Assembly (NCBI RefSeq): GCF_001189915.1
Contig: NZ_LFLS01000002.1
Coordinates: 62,001 to 126,000, forward strand
Length of the DNA: 64,000 bases
Direction: 5' to 3'
Source of the DNA: Herbaspirillum autotrophicum
GTDB lineage: Bacteria; Pseudomonadota; Gammaproteobacteria; Burkholderiales; Burkholderiaceae_D
The notes beneath the pieces were generated by a model. The model was not told where the DNA came from. It did not search any database and was given only the letters and a program-made list of their open reading frames with translations. Below, piece by piece: positions 47,252 through 55,250 of this stretch; within the stretch, counting starts at the first letter, position 1; the number at the start of each line of letters is the position of its first letter. The translations under genes and the position numbers were made by a program.

Positions 47252-48046
47252 ATGACTGCACCAGAGAAATCACGTGCTTGGTTTCCTTTCGGCATGGGCC
47301 GGGAGGATGCGCACACACGCTTGTTTTGCCTGCCCTTCGCGGGCGGAGGCGCATCGAATTTTCTACCCTGGCGCGCCCGACTGGCAGAGGCCGGCATCGG
47401 CGTGGCCCCGGTGCAGTATCCCGGCCACGAGACACGCCTGGGCGAAACGCCTTTGCACGCATGGGAAGACATGCTGGCGGCCTTGCAGGAAGCGCTTGCC
47501 CCCGCGCTTGATCGTCCCTATGCCTTGTTCGGCTACAGCATGGGCGCGCGTCTTGCCTTTGCGCTGGCTGCCAGACTGGTCGCCGCCGGTACGCCGCCGG
47601 TGCAACTGATCATCGCGGCGCACCTGCCGCCGGATATGCCGTCGCCGGCCTTGCAGGCAGCGGGCATGGATGACGAGTCGTTCAAAGCGCTGTTGCTGCA
47701 ATACGGCGGGATTCCTGTGGCGATGGCGCGCGAACAGGGGTTCTGGGATCTCACGTTGCCGGTCATGCGGGCCGACTTTGCGCTCGCCGCCGCGCCGCTG
47801 GACCTCGACGCGTATACCAGCGCTGGATCCGCAGCGTATCCGATCGCGGCCTATGCCGGCGTCGACGACGTGCATGCCGGTGCCAAGGCGATGGCCGGCT
47901 GGCGGCGTTTCACAAGCGCCGGTTTCGTCCTGAGAGAATTTGCCGGAGATCATTTTTTTCTCCGCAGCGCCGATGTCTGTCCGGCGTTGAATACCGACCT
48001 GGCGCTGGCGCGGTCGGCCGATTTATCATCACTTGTCTCCGTCTGA
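47252..48046 (+). CDS. Type II thioesterase (NRPS editing)
   Basis: A 264-residue alpha/beta hydrolase of the external (type II) thioesterase family. The early motif TRLFCLPFAGGGASNFLPWR is typical, with nucleophile Ser96 in GYSMGARLAF and the catalytic His234 in FAGDHFFL. The ATG at 47252 gives the normal length; the open frame extends upstream to 47117 without family similarity. These enzymes remove wrongly primed or stalled acyl groups from carrier domains. It could also take part in product release, since the assembly line lacks an internal thioesterase. Confidence 0.9.
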   Translation: MTAPEKSRAWFPFGMGREDAHTRLFCLPFAGGGASNFLPWRARLAEAGIGVAPVQYPGHETRLGETPLHAWEDMLAALQEALAPALDRPYALFGYSMGARLAFALAARLVAAGTPPVQLIIAAHLPPDMPSPALQAAGMDDESFKALLLQYGGIPVAMAREQGFWDLTLPVMRADFALAAAPLDLDAYTSAGSAAYPIAAYAGVDDVHAGAKAMAGWRRFTSAGFVLREFAGDHFFLRSADVCPALNTDLALARSADLSSLVSV

Positions 48047-48059
48047 GCGGAGCCGCACA

Positions 48060-48644
48060 ATGAACAACAAAAGAATATTGCTGCCGGTCGTCGCGCTGCA
48101 CGCAAGAAGGACCAGCCGGTCGACACTGATCGCAACGCTGGTCGGATTAGCCGCACTGACCGGTGTGCTGCCGGTGCAAGCCCGTGCACAGGACGCCAGC
48201 CATCATCTTGGCGCGGGTGCTTTCGTGTCTGATCAGCCGCTGCAGGAGCTGCTCAAGAAACGCCGTCCGAAAGGGCTGATCTACCTGGCGGTGCCGCAGG
48301 CGATCATGGTCGCCAGTGAAGGCGGCAACAAAAAGCCGAGTTGTTCGCCGCAGATCCAGTTGACCAATTCGTCCAACCAGACGCTGGAAGAGCTCGTCGT
48401 CGGCATCCGCTACAAGAAGGCGGGCAAGACCATCGGCAGTACCTTGTCGCGCTTTTATCTGATCAAGACCGGCAAGCAGGACGTGCACTATTTCCCGAGC
48501 GTGCTGGACACCTCCGCTTGCGAAGAAACGACCGGCGAAGCCGAAGTCATTCAATGCTTGTACGAAACCGGCGAGAGCTGCGCCCAAGACGTGCGGGCGT
48601 TGGAATACGGTGCAGTGCCACTAAAAATTCAAGACAAGAAATAA
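48060..48644 (+). CDS. Secreted protein of unknown function
   Basis: A 194-residue protein I do not recognise. A signal peptide is visible: basic start MNNKRILLPVVALHARRTSRS, hydrophobic LIATLVGLAALTGVLPV, and a likely cut after ARA. The mature part has four Cys (in KKPSCSPQ, TSACEETTG, VIQCLYE and ESCAQDV), consistent with two periplasmic disulfides, and a beta-rich centre (IQLTNSSNQTLEELVVGIRY), which resembles a small Ig-like or pilin-like fold. GGAG lies 7 bases before the ATG. It lies between the thioesterase and the exporter and runs with them, so it is probably part of the cluster. Confidence 0.6.
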   Translation: MNNKRILLPVVALHARRTSRSTLIATLVGLAALTGVLPVQARAQDASHHLGAGAFVSDQPLQELLKKRRPKGLIYLAVPQAIMVASEGGNKKPSCSPQIQLTNSSNQTLEELVVGIRYKKAGKTIGSTLSRFYLIKTGKQDVHYFPSVLDTSACEETTGEAEVIQCLYETGESCAQDVRALEYGAVPLKIQDKK

Positions 48645-48659
48645 CAAGGAGCCGTCATC

Positions 48660-48857
48660 ATGCCTGTCGCATTTTTAATCTATGTCGTGTTGTGCCTGCT
48701 GGTTGCATTCATCGCGCGCAGAAGCAAGCTTGGATCGCTGCGCACGCTGGTGCTTGCGTTTTTGCTGACGCCGCTGGTGGCGTTTATCTACGTATTGCTG
48801 TTCGCTGCCCTTGACGACAAGAGCAAGCCATATTCCCACGAGCCGGCAGAGCGCTGA
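48660..48857 (+). CDS. Small two-helix membrane protein
   Basis: A 65-residue protein with two hydrophobic segments (about residues 3-19 and 29-51) separated by a basic turn (ARRSKLGSLR) and a polar C-terminal tail. AAGGAG lies 8 bases upstream of the ATG. It ends 4 bp before the exporter gene, so it may be translated with it and act as a small partner or as a membrane anchor. It has no recognised family. Confidence 0.6.
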   Translation: MPVAFLIYVVLCLLVAFIARRSKLGSLRTLVLAFLLTPLVAFIYVLLFAALDDKSKPYSHEPAER

Positions 48858-48861
48858 TCTG

Positions 48862-50508
48862 ATGCGTCTGACCGAACTTCTTGTCCGCGATGCGCGGACC
48901 TCGCTGCAACGCCTCGGACTGATGGCGCTGCTGGCCGGCGCGGCCAGCACCGGCATACTGGCGATCGTCAATTCTGCGGCCGCCTCGCAGGCCGGCCACG
49001 GCAACCATCTGGTTGCCGTCGCGCTCTACGGGATCGCCTTGCTGGTGTATATCTTCAGCCAACGCTATGTCTTGCAGACGACCACCGACGAGGTTGAGCG
49101 GATCGTCGACGAGCGTCGCCGCAGCCTGATCCGCAAATTGGCCGACTGCGAACTGCTGGGGGTCGAAAAGATCGGCCACGGCGCCATTTTTTCCGCCATC
49201 AACGCCGATACGCAGACCATCTCGCAGACTGCCGGCAGCCTGATCCTCGGCGTCCAGGCGGTGATGATGATCTTCTGGACCACGATCTACATTGCAACCT
49301 TGTCGCTGCCTGCACTGGCGCTGGTGGCCGTGGTTCTGCTGGTGGCGGCACGCCTGTACCGCAAGCGCGGCGAACGCGCCGGCATCGACTTGCGGCGCGC
49401 CCACGAAGAAGTGGTCGCCCTGCATGAAATGGTCGAAGGGCTGCTGGCCGGTTTCAAGGAAGTGAAGCTGTCCAGCCGGCGTGCCGCCGAATTGCTGCAG
49501 GATGCGGTCATGGTGTCCGGCCGGACGGCGTTCTTCCGCTCCCTGGCGCAGCGCGCGCTGGGCGTGAATTTCGTTTTTTCGCAAGTCGCCATATTCATCT
49601 TGCTGGGCACGCTGGTGTTTATCTTGCCGGCATTGAGCAGCACCTTCGCCGACAGCACGGTGAAGGTGCTCACGGCAGTGCTGTTTCTTGTCGGCCCGGT
49701 GTCCGGCGTGATTTCTGCTGCGCCGCAGATCACGGTAGCCAATGCGGCAGCAGAGAATCTGTTGAAACTGGAAAAATTGTTCGACGAGAACGTCGAAAAA
49801 GGCATCGTCGCCGACGACGCGCGAGAAGTCGCGGCACCGGCATTTTCAGATTTCAGCAGCATCGACTTGCGGCATCTGACCTTTGCGCGAGGCGAGGGCA
49901 GCGAACGCTTTGTGGTCGGCCCGATCGACCTGAGCATACGGCGCGGCGAGACTTTGTTCATTACCGGCGGCAACGGCTCCGGCAAGACGACTTTCATCAA
50001 GATGCTGACCGGCCTGTATCCGGCGGATTCCGGTGAAATCCTGGTTGACGGCAGGCTGGTGGACAGGGCCGACATGCAGCGTTATCGCAACATCTTCGGC
50101 GCAGTGTTTTCCGATTTCCATCTGTTCCCGACGCTGTATGGCGTCGAACGCATCGACCGTGAACGCGCGGCAAGCCTGATCGATGAGATGGAAGTCGAAA
50201 ACAAAGTGCATCTGGACGGCCGCCGCTTTTCCACCGTCGATCTGTCGACCGGGCAGCGCAAGCGGCTCGCCCTGGTGGCGACACAGCTGGAACATCCGCC
50301 GATCATGGTGCTCGACGAATGGGCCGCCGATCAGGATCCGCATTTTCGCGCCAAGTTCTACCAGCTTGTCTTGCCGCGCTTGCGCGCCGCCGGCATCACC
50401 GTCATCGCCATTACCCACGACGACAAATATTTCCATCACGCCGATCGCCGACTCCACCTTGAGGACGGTCGCGTTACCAGTATCTCCAGCAAGGGAGCAG
50501 CAACATGA
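48862..50508 (+). CDS. Cyclic peptide/siderophore-type ABC exporter (PvdE/SyrD-like)
   Basis: A 548-residue fused exporter half-transporter: six membrane helices in residues 1-290 and an ATPase domain. Walker A is GGNGSGKTT (369-377), the signature LSTGQRKRL (461-469) and Walker B IMVLDEWAAD with Glu486. DEWAADQDP is the distinctive Walker B of the PvdE/SyrD cyclic-peptide exporter group. Such proteins move peptide natural products or their precursors across the inner membrane and act as dimers. The ATG at 48862 is 4 bp after the preceding stop. It is the evident exporter of the NRPS product. Confidence 0.9.
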   Translation: MRLTELLVRDARTSLQRLGLMALLAGAASTGILAIVNSAAASQAGHGNHLVAVALYGIALLVYIFSQRYVLQTTTDEVERIVDERRRSLIRKLADCELLGVEKIGHGAIFSAINADTQTISQTAGSLILGVQAVMMIFWTTIYIATLSLPALALVAVVLLVAARLYRKRGERAGIDLRRAHEEVVALHEMVEGLLAGFKEVKLSSRRAAELLQDAVMVSGRTAFFRSLAQRALGVNFVFSQVAIFILLGTLVFILPALSSTFADSTVKVLTAVLFLVGPVSGVISAAPQITVANAAAENLLKLEKLFDENVEKGIVADDAREVAAPAFSDFSSIDLRHLTFARGEGSERFVVGPIDLSIRRGETLFITGGNGSGKTTFIKMLTGLYPADSGEILVDGRLVDRADMQRYRNIFGAVFSDFHLFPTLYGVERIDRERAASLIDEMEVENKVHLDGRRFSTVDLSTGQRKRLALVATQLEHPPIMVLDEWAADQDPHFRAKFYQLVLPRLRAAGITVIAITHDDKYFHHADRRLHLEDGRVTSISSKGAAT

Positions 50509-51671
50509 GCACCATCGAAGAATTCCACCCTCCGGCAGCATCCGCCTGGCAACGATTGCGCCGGCGCCTGCAGTTTTTCAGCAACGACCTGCTGATTGTG
50601 GCCATCATCCTTGTGGTGTTGCTGGCGTTTCTGCTGCCGTCGATGATCGTCACGATTCCGGCCGGCCATCTCGGCGTGTTGTGGAAACGCTTCAGCGGCG
50701 GCACCGTGATCGACCACGTCGAGAAGGAAGGCACACATCTTATGCTCCCGTGGGACGAGATGTACATCTACGACGCGCGCCTGCAGAGCGTGGAACGCGA
50801 ATTCGAAGTCTTGTCGTCCGACGGCCTGAAGCTGATGGCGACGCTGGCCTGGCGATTCCGGGTGATCCCCGAACACCTCGGCGAGCTGCATAAATACGCC
50901 GGCCCGGAGTACGCCGAGACGCTGCTGGGTCAGTCAGTCGGCGCCCGCGCCCGCGACGTGATTGCGATCTATCGTCCGGAGGATATCTACACCAGCCATC
51001 GCTTGGAAATCCAGAACCAAATATCCGAATCAGTGCGCTATGACATCAAGAATCGCTTCAACACGGAACTGCGCTCCGGCCAGAATTGGATCCTGATCGA
51101 AGACGTGCTGGTCAAGCGCATCGTGCTGCCGGACGGTGTGGAAGACGCCATCGTACGCAAGAATGTGGCGCGCCACGAGGTCGAACAGTATGCCCTGATT
51201 GTCGAGAAGGAACAGCAGGAGAGCGAACGCAAGCGCGTGGAAGCGCTCGGCATCCGCAACTTCCAGGAAATCATCAGTGGCGGTATGTCGGATGCCTACC
51301 TGCGCTGGCGCGGCATCGAAGCGACGCTGGAGCTGGCCCGGTCGGAAAACGCCAAAGTGGTCGTGATCGGCAACGAAAAGACCGGCGGCTTGCCGTTAAT
51401 TTCGATCAACGGCGATGGTGTGCCGCAGGAGAAGAAGAACGCCAAGGGCAAGCCAGCTACGCCGCGCGCCGATCTGGGCAAGGGCGACACTGGACTCGAA
51501 CTGAAATCTGGAAGCCTCACCGGCAAGGGCGCGGGAGTGCCAGAAAAGCGCTCTTCAATAAAGCGTGAACCCGCCGCCGGTAAACCAGTTGCGCCGATCC
51601 CGGACTTGCAGGCGCGAGAAAGCCATCACAAGGAGCAACGCCCCTCGCTCGACCAATCTCCATTACGTTAG
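50505..51671 (+). CDS. SPFH/band 7 (prohibitin-like) membrane protein
   Basis: A 388-residue protein with a short cytosolic N terminus, one membrane helix (residues 28-46) and an SPFH domain (residues about 47-230: VTIPAGHLGVLWKRFSGGTV, then DEMYIYDARLQSVEREF). After it come a charged helical stretch (EVEQYALIVEKEQQESERKR) that forms the usual prohibitin coiled coil, and a disordered Lys/Pro-rich tail. The ATG overlaps the exporter stop (ATGA). SPFH proteins assemble large membrane rings. Here it may stabilise the exporter, or protect the membrane from the peptide; neither is shown. Confidence 0.85.
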   Translation: MSTIEEFHPPAASAWQRLRRRLQFFSNDLLIVAIILVVLLAFLLPSMIVTIPAGHLGVLWKRFSGGTVIDHVEKEGTHLMLPWDEMYIYDARLQSVEREFEVLSSDGLKLMATLAWRFRVIPEHLGELHKYAGPEYAETLLGQSVGARARDVIAIYRPEDIYTSHRLEIQNQISESVRYDIKNRFNTELRSGQNWILIEDVLVKRIVLPDGVEDAIVRKNVARHEVEQYALIVEKEQQESERKRVEALGIRNFQEIISGGMSDAYLRWRGIEATLELARSENAKVVVIGNEKTGGLPLISINGDGVPQEKKNAKGKPATPRADLGKGDTGLELKSGSLTGKGAGVPEKRSSIKREPAAGKPVAPIPDLQARESHHKEQRPSLDQSPLR

Positions 51672-51696
51672 GCCGCCCGGGCGCCGGGTCAAGCTA

Positions 51697-52128
51697 TCAT
51701 TTCAGACAATGAGGCTTGATTTCGGCAGGCGAGGGCAGATCAATGCGTCCGGTGGCGATCAGGCGCTCCAGCAGCACTTCACCGAGAACGTAGGTATATG
51801 CCGCGCTCAGGCCCACCGATGGCAGCGGGCCGGCAAAGTAACTGGCGAAAGAGAGGTAGCGCAATGCGGTCGCGCTGATGCTGCCTGACGAAAATCCTCC
51901 CAGGATGCCGCTAATGACGTCGCGCGCCGCACCACGATTAAATTCGGCACCGTAAATTCCACACAGCTTCTTCGCCATCCTGATCTGCACCGACATAGAC
52001 GCGACCATGTCGAGCAAAGGCACGGGAATGACCATGCTGACGCCGGCCATGGACGTGTGCCGGACGATCACTTCCTGCGCGTGCAAGCGACACTATCCGG
52101 TTTTGGTAATTGGGGTGGGTGCATTCAT
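51697..52128 (-). pseudogene. Second DUF697-like gene with an in-frame amber stop
   Basis: On the minus strand GGAGGAG (52134-52140) precedes an ATG at 52128, which opens MNAPTPITKTG and then meets TAG at codon 12 (52095-52093). The same frame continues, without another stop, for 132 codons with DUF697-like sequence: VIVRHTSMAGVSMVIPVP, then LDMVASMSVQIRMAKKL and CGIYGAEFN, ending at 51697. Thus the 5' end of the gene looks interrupted by a nonsense change. Translation could restart at TTG 52086, but no ribosome-binding site was seen there. It follows the phosphopantetheinyl transferase by 25 bp. Confidence 0.6.
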
Positions 52129-52153
52129 GTTTTCTCCTCCGGACGGTGGACGA

Positions 52154-52927
52154 TCACGTCGATCCGGTGCCAATCTTGAGTTGCCAGATGTGAATCTGGC
52201 TGCAGTCGCCATGAGCGGAAACCGCGCCGACATGATCTGGCGTCGGCGGCAGATCGACGCAATGCCAATTCGGCAACTCGGTGCCGGGCGGGGCATGCCT
52301 GAGCCAGTCGATCGTGCCGATGCCGCAGTCTACGGCATAAGAATCCAGTGGCAGCGACAGGCCGTGCCCGACGGCCTTTGCCACCGCCTCCTTGCGGATC
52401 CAGCAACGCATCATCGCCTGCGGCGGATCGGATGCATCGAGTATCGATTGCCGTTCCTGCGGATGGAGCAACCCCGCGATGTCGGCAAAATCGGCGGGCG
52501 CCTGCGAAGACTCTATATCGATCCCGATCTCGCAATCGCGCGCCAGCGCCAGCCACACCTGCATTCCCGAATGGCTGATATTGCCCTGTAGCGAGGCACC
52601 GGGAAAGACCGGTTTCCCCCAGGGGTTAAGATCGAATTCCTGTATACCGCGCATGACGCCATAAGCAAGCGCAGCTTGGCGCAGCAGGGCGCGGCCATAC
52701 AAATGCCTTAGCGCATCCCCGGTGTACAGGAAACGTCCGGCGCGCTCTTGCTCCGCCACAGACGTATATTCGTAGCAGCAATTCGGTATCGCAGCAAACA
52801 GCGCCGGCGCCAGCGTGACGCCGATACACAGCGCGGCATGGGGAGGCAGCACGGGAAACGCAATTTCCAGCGCAGCTTGAGCGGAAAGTACTGCCGGAGG
52901 GATCATCTGCAAAACGGGTGCAGCCAT
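52154..52927 (-). CDS. 4'-Phosphopantetheinyl transferase, Sfp type
   Basis: A 257-residue transferase of full Sfp length. It has the substrate-binding segment NPWGKPVF, NISHSG, the metal-binding IGIDIES (Asp137, Glu139) and WIRKEAVAKAVGHGL (Glu180, Lys184). It converts apo carrier domains of the NRPS/PKS to the holo form by adding phosphopantetheine from CoA. It is encoded convergently to the cluster but adjacent to it, so it is very probably the dedicated activator for the five carrier domains. Confidence 0.9.
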   Translation of the reverse strand: MAAPVLQMIPPAVLSAQAALEIAFPVLPPHAALCIGVTLAPALFAAIPNCCYEYTSVAEQERAGRFLYTGDALRHLYGRALLRQAALAYGVMRGIQEFDLNPWGKPVFPGASLQGNISHSGMQVWLALARDCEIGIDIESSQAPADFADIAGLLHPQERQSILDASDPPQAMMRCWIRKEAVAKAVGHGLSLPLDSYAVDCGIGTIDWLRHAPPGTELPNWHCVDLPPTPDHVGAVSAHGDCSQIHIWQLKIGTGST

Positions 52928-53097
52928 GGCGAATGGTTTCGATTATCGGTATGGTTGAACAAAGATGGCGTAGTTGAATTCAGCTGACAGTGTCTGCGCG
53001 GGGACGACTGCCCGACGGTTTTTTAAAAGGTGAGACGCACGGTATAGCCGCTAAAAATACCGATGATACTATGCCGGATAAAAGACCACGGACGCCC

Positions 53098-54024
53098 ATG
53101 CCCATCAAAATCCCCAAAGGTTTGCCTGCACTATCCGCGCTCGAAAAGGAGGGTGTCATGGTAATGGACGAGGCGGGCCCCACATTTCAGTATCACCGGC
53201 CGTTGCGCATCGGTTTGCTGAACCTCATGCCCGACAAGATCAATACTGAAATCCAAATTGCCCGCCTGCTGGGAGCCACGCCATTGCAGGTCGAACTGAC
53301 TCTCATCAAGACTTCCAGCTACGTTCCCAAGAACACTTCAAGCGAACATATCGCATCGTTTTACCACGACTGGAGCGACATCAGGGAGCAGAAATTCGAT
53401 GGCTTCATCATTACCGGCGCACCGATAGAAACGATGCCTTTTGAGGAAGTCAGTTACTGGGGCGAACTCACGCATATCTTCCAATGGACTCAAACCAACG
53501 TCCACAGTTGCCTCAACATTTGTTGGGGGGCCCAGGCAGCGATGCATTATTTTCACAACATGCCGCGATACCTGCTGAATGAAAAAGCTTTTGGCGTGTT
53601 CAGTCATCACGGATTAGATAGCTGCTCGCCGTACCTGAAAGGCTTTCCCGACGATTTTCACATTCCGGTGTCGCGCTGGATGGAAATGCGGCGCACCGAC
53701 ATTCCACCCGGCAGCGGTATATCCGTACTGATCGACTCGTCGGAGACGGGGCTTTGTCTGCTACACGATCCGCGACACCACGCGCTTCACATCTTCAATC
53801 ACATCGAGTACGACTCGACCACGCTCGCCGACGAATATTTCCGCGACCGGGACGCGGGAAGAAGCATTCATCTTCCACGTAACTATTTTCCCGGAGACTG
53901 TGAAACCTTGCATCCCAGAAACCAGTGGCGCGGTCATGCGCATCTGTTGTTCGGCAACTGGATCAACCGGATTTTTCAGACAACGCCGGCGGATCTGGCC
54001 ACAATTGGTCACCCCGAAGTCTGA
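53098..54024 (+). CDS. metA: Homoserine O-acyltransferase (MetA family)
   Basis: A 308-residue MetA. Beginning at MPIKIPKGLPAL (53098), the residues align with the E. coli enzyme: Lys47 (MPDKIN), Cys142 (NICWGAQAAM), His235 and Glu237 (NHIEYD). Position 111 is Glu (TGAPIETMPF) where E. coli has Gly. That change is known to favour acetyl-CoA over succinyl-CoA, so this protein is predicted to make O-acetylhomoserine for methionine synthesis. Earlier ATGs (52990 frame start, 53071) would add a tail not found in the family. Confidence 0.93.
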   Translation: MPIKIPKGLPALSALEKEGVMVMDEAGPTFQYHRPLRIGLLNLMPDKINTEIQIARLLGATPLQVELTLIKTSSYVPKNTSSEHIASFYHDWSDIREQKFDGFIITGAPIETMPFEEVSYWGELTHIFQWTQTNVHSCLNICWGAQAAMHYFHNMPRYLLNEKAFGVFSHHGLDSCSPYLKGFPDDFHIPVSRWMEMRRTDIPPGSGISVLIDSSETGLCLLHDPRHHALHIFNHIEYDSTTLADEYFRDRDAGRSIHLPRNYFPGDCETLHPRNQWRGHAHLLFGNWINRIFQTTPADLATIGHPEV

Positions 54025-54042
54025 ACATATCAATTCAACGAG

Positions 54043-54147
54043 TCAGGAGTGCTCAGTGTGATGCAATTGCCGGAATTGGTCCGGTGCCATTTGCCCGAGG
54101 GCGCTATGTGGACGAACCGAGTTGTAATCGATTCGCCATTTACGAGT
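54043..54147 (-). pseudogene. C-terminal fragment of an IS3-family transposase (OrfB)
   Basis: On the minus strand the frame reads RKWRIDYNSVRPHSALG, then QMAPDQFRQLHHTEHS and a stop at 54043-54045. This is the conserved end of the IS3-family integrase domain (WR.DYN..RPHS.LG). Upstream the similarity is lost near 54147 and no inverted repeat could be matched, so only about 35 codons remain. It lies directly after metA and marks an old insertion next to the transposon. Confidence 0.8.
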
Positions 54148-54774
54148 CCTCAATGTTGTTTGTTCATTAGAGTGCTAAGTACTTGAATAAATAAGAGTTT
54201 TGATAAATTACAAGTTAAGTTTGTTCACCGAATAATGTTCATAACTATCTCCTGCAATCAGCTTTGCTCTGGCGGCAGAAAATGGGGGCAGGTAGTCTGA
54301 CGAGTAATGCAGGCGTATCTGAATGAGACCAATCCCTTGAAGGCGGAGAAATTGAGGAGAATTGTCTCTGAACATTTGTTTGTAATATGAAAAAAACGCG
54401 TAACGGCGGCAGCAATTCTCTCCTGACATGGGGGGGGGAGGTGGACGTCATTCGCGACGACCGTCAAACTTTAGTAAAGGATCTTTGACCGCAGCATATT
54501 CTGGGGGCGGTGTGAAGGCATTGCGCGTATGTATTTCAGCGTTAGCACATGGGCTGCCGCCCAGTAAGGTTTGGGAGAGCTCAGCCTCACATGTGCAGCC
54601 GGATGAAAATTCGGACATTTGGAGGGTTCTGATTGAGCATGAGCGTCACGGGAACTCCAAAAACGGAGAGTTGAAAGCCTCTAGCCAGACCATTTCTGGT
54701 GGGCGGTTCCTTGCGTCGGCGTAGGGAACCTCATTTTTGCCGGACGAATCGTAACAGGGCGTTGATCGAGCGCT
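54148..54774. other. Intergenic stretch between metA side and the Tn7-like left end
   Basis: About 630 bp with no gene I can support. It is AT-rich in its first part and carries a run of nine G at 54430-54438. Short frames on both strands (for example 54428-54724 plus, 54208-54429 minus) have no family pattern. A segment at 54473-54488 (TTTAGTAAAGGATCTTTG) weakly resembles the downstream repeats. The left boundary of the transposon probably lies in or near the end of this stretch, but I could not fix it. Confidence 0.45.
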
Positions 54775-55048
54775 CTTACGTAAAGGTATCGGTATCAAAC
54801 GCCCCTCGCAGGCCCGGAAAATCAATACTTTCATCTCAATAGCCAGCATCTTTAGGTAATGCCATCTTCATAAAAAAATTTCACCGAAAGCAATCTTTAC
54901 GTAATCATATCGGTTTGTAGCGGGTGCTATTTTATTTACCTAACCATAGCGGGCCAAGTCATAAGTGTGCTTCTTTTCACGATGGTGAATCTCAAACGTT
55001 GCGGGGTAGCTTCGGATTCAAATCATGGATACGTACATAAGTATCGGT
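54775..55048 (+). repeat. Degenerate 17-19 bp direct repeats, candidate TnsB-binding sites
   Basis: At least three clear copies share TACGTA and TATCGGT: TACGTAAAGGTATCGGT (54777-54793), TACGTAATCATATCGGT (54898-54914) and TACGTACATAAGTATCGGT (55030-55048, two extra bases). Two weaker copies are TTTACCTAACCATAGCGGG (54935-54953) and TTTAGGTAATGCCATC (54851-54866). All lie in the same orientation, upstream of the tnsA-like gene. Tn7-type ends carry several TnsB sites of about 20 bp; the placement and spread here match that. Confidence 0.6.
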
Positions 55049-55250
55049 TGCGTGCTCTGCCATGCCAAACGTCCAATTGTCAGTCAAAAAAATAATTCAG
55101 AAAATGCTGACAGGTGTCATAAACCGGCGTTGACATCATACGATCACCAGCTAATGTGATAGGACGTTAAGAAAACGTTGAAAGAAAATATCGCTGTTAT
55201 TAGCTAACTTGTTTGCTAAAAAAACGTCATCGTCTTTTCGCTGAGGGTGT

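Noticed and set aside
46306..51671. Siderophore cluster interpretation based on the PvdE-like exporter and MbtH.
   Set aside because: No TonB-dependent receptor, ornithine hydroxylase, formyl- or acyltransferase or iron regulator box was seen in the window, so iron chelation is not supported here.
52928..53097. A SAM-type riboswitch before metA.
   Set aside because: I could not find a convincing conserved core or stems in the 170-bp leader by eye.
53925..54170. An 81-codon plus-strand frame after metA.
   Set aside because: It starts inside metA and is antisense to the IS3 fragment, whose frame has clear homology.
54428..54724. A 98-codon plus-strand frame with a Gly-rich start.
   Set aside because: It begins in the nine-G run, has no ribosome-binding site and no recognisable motif.
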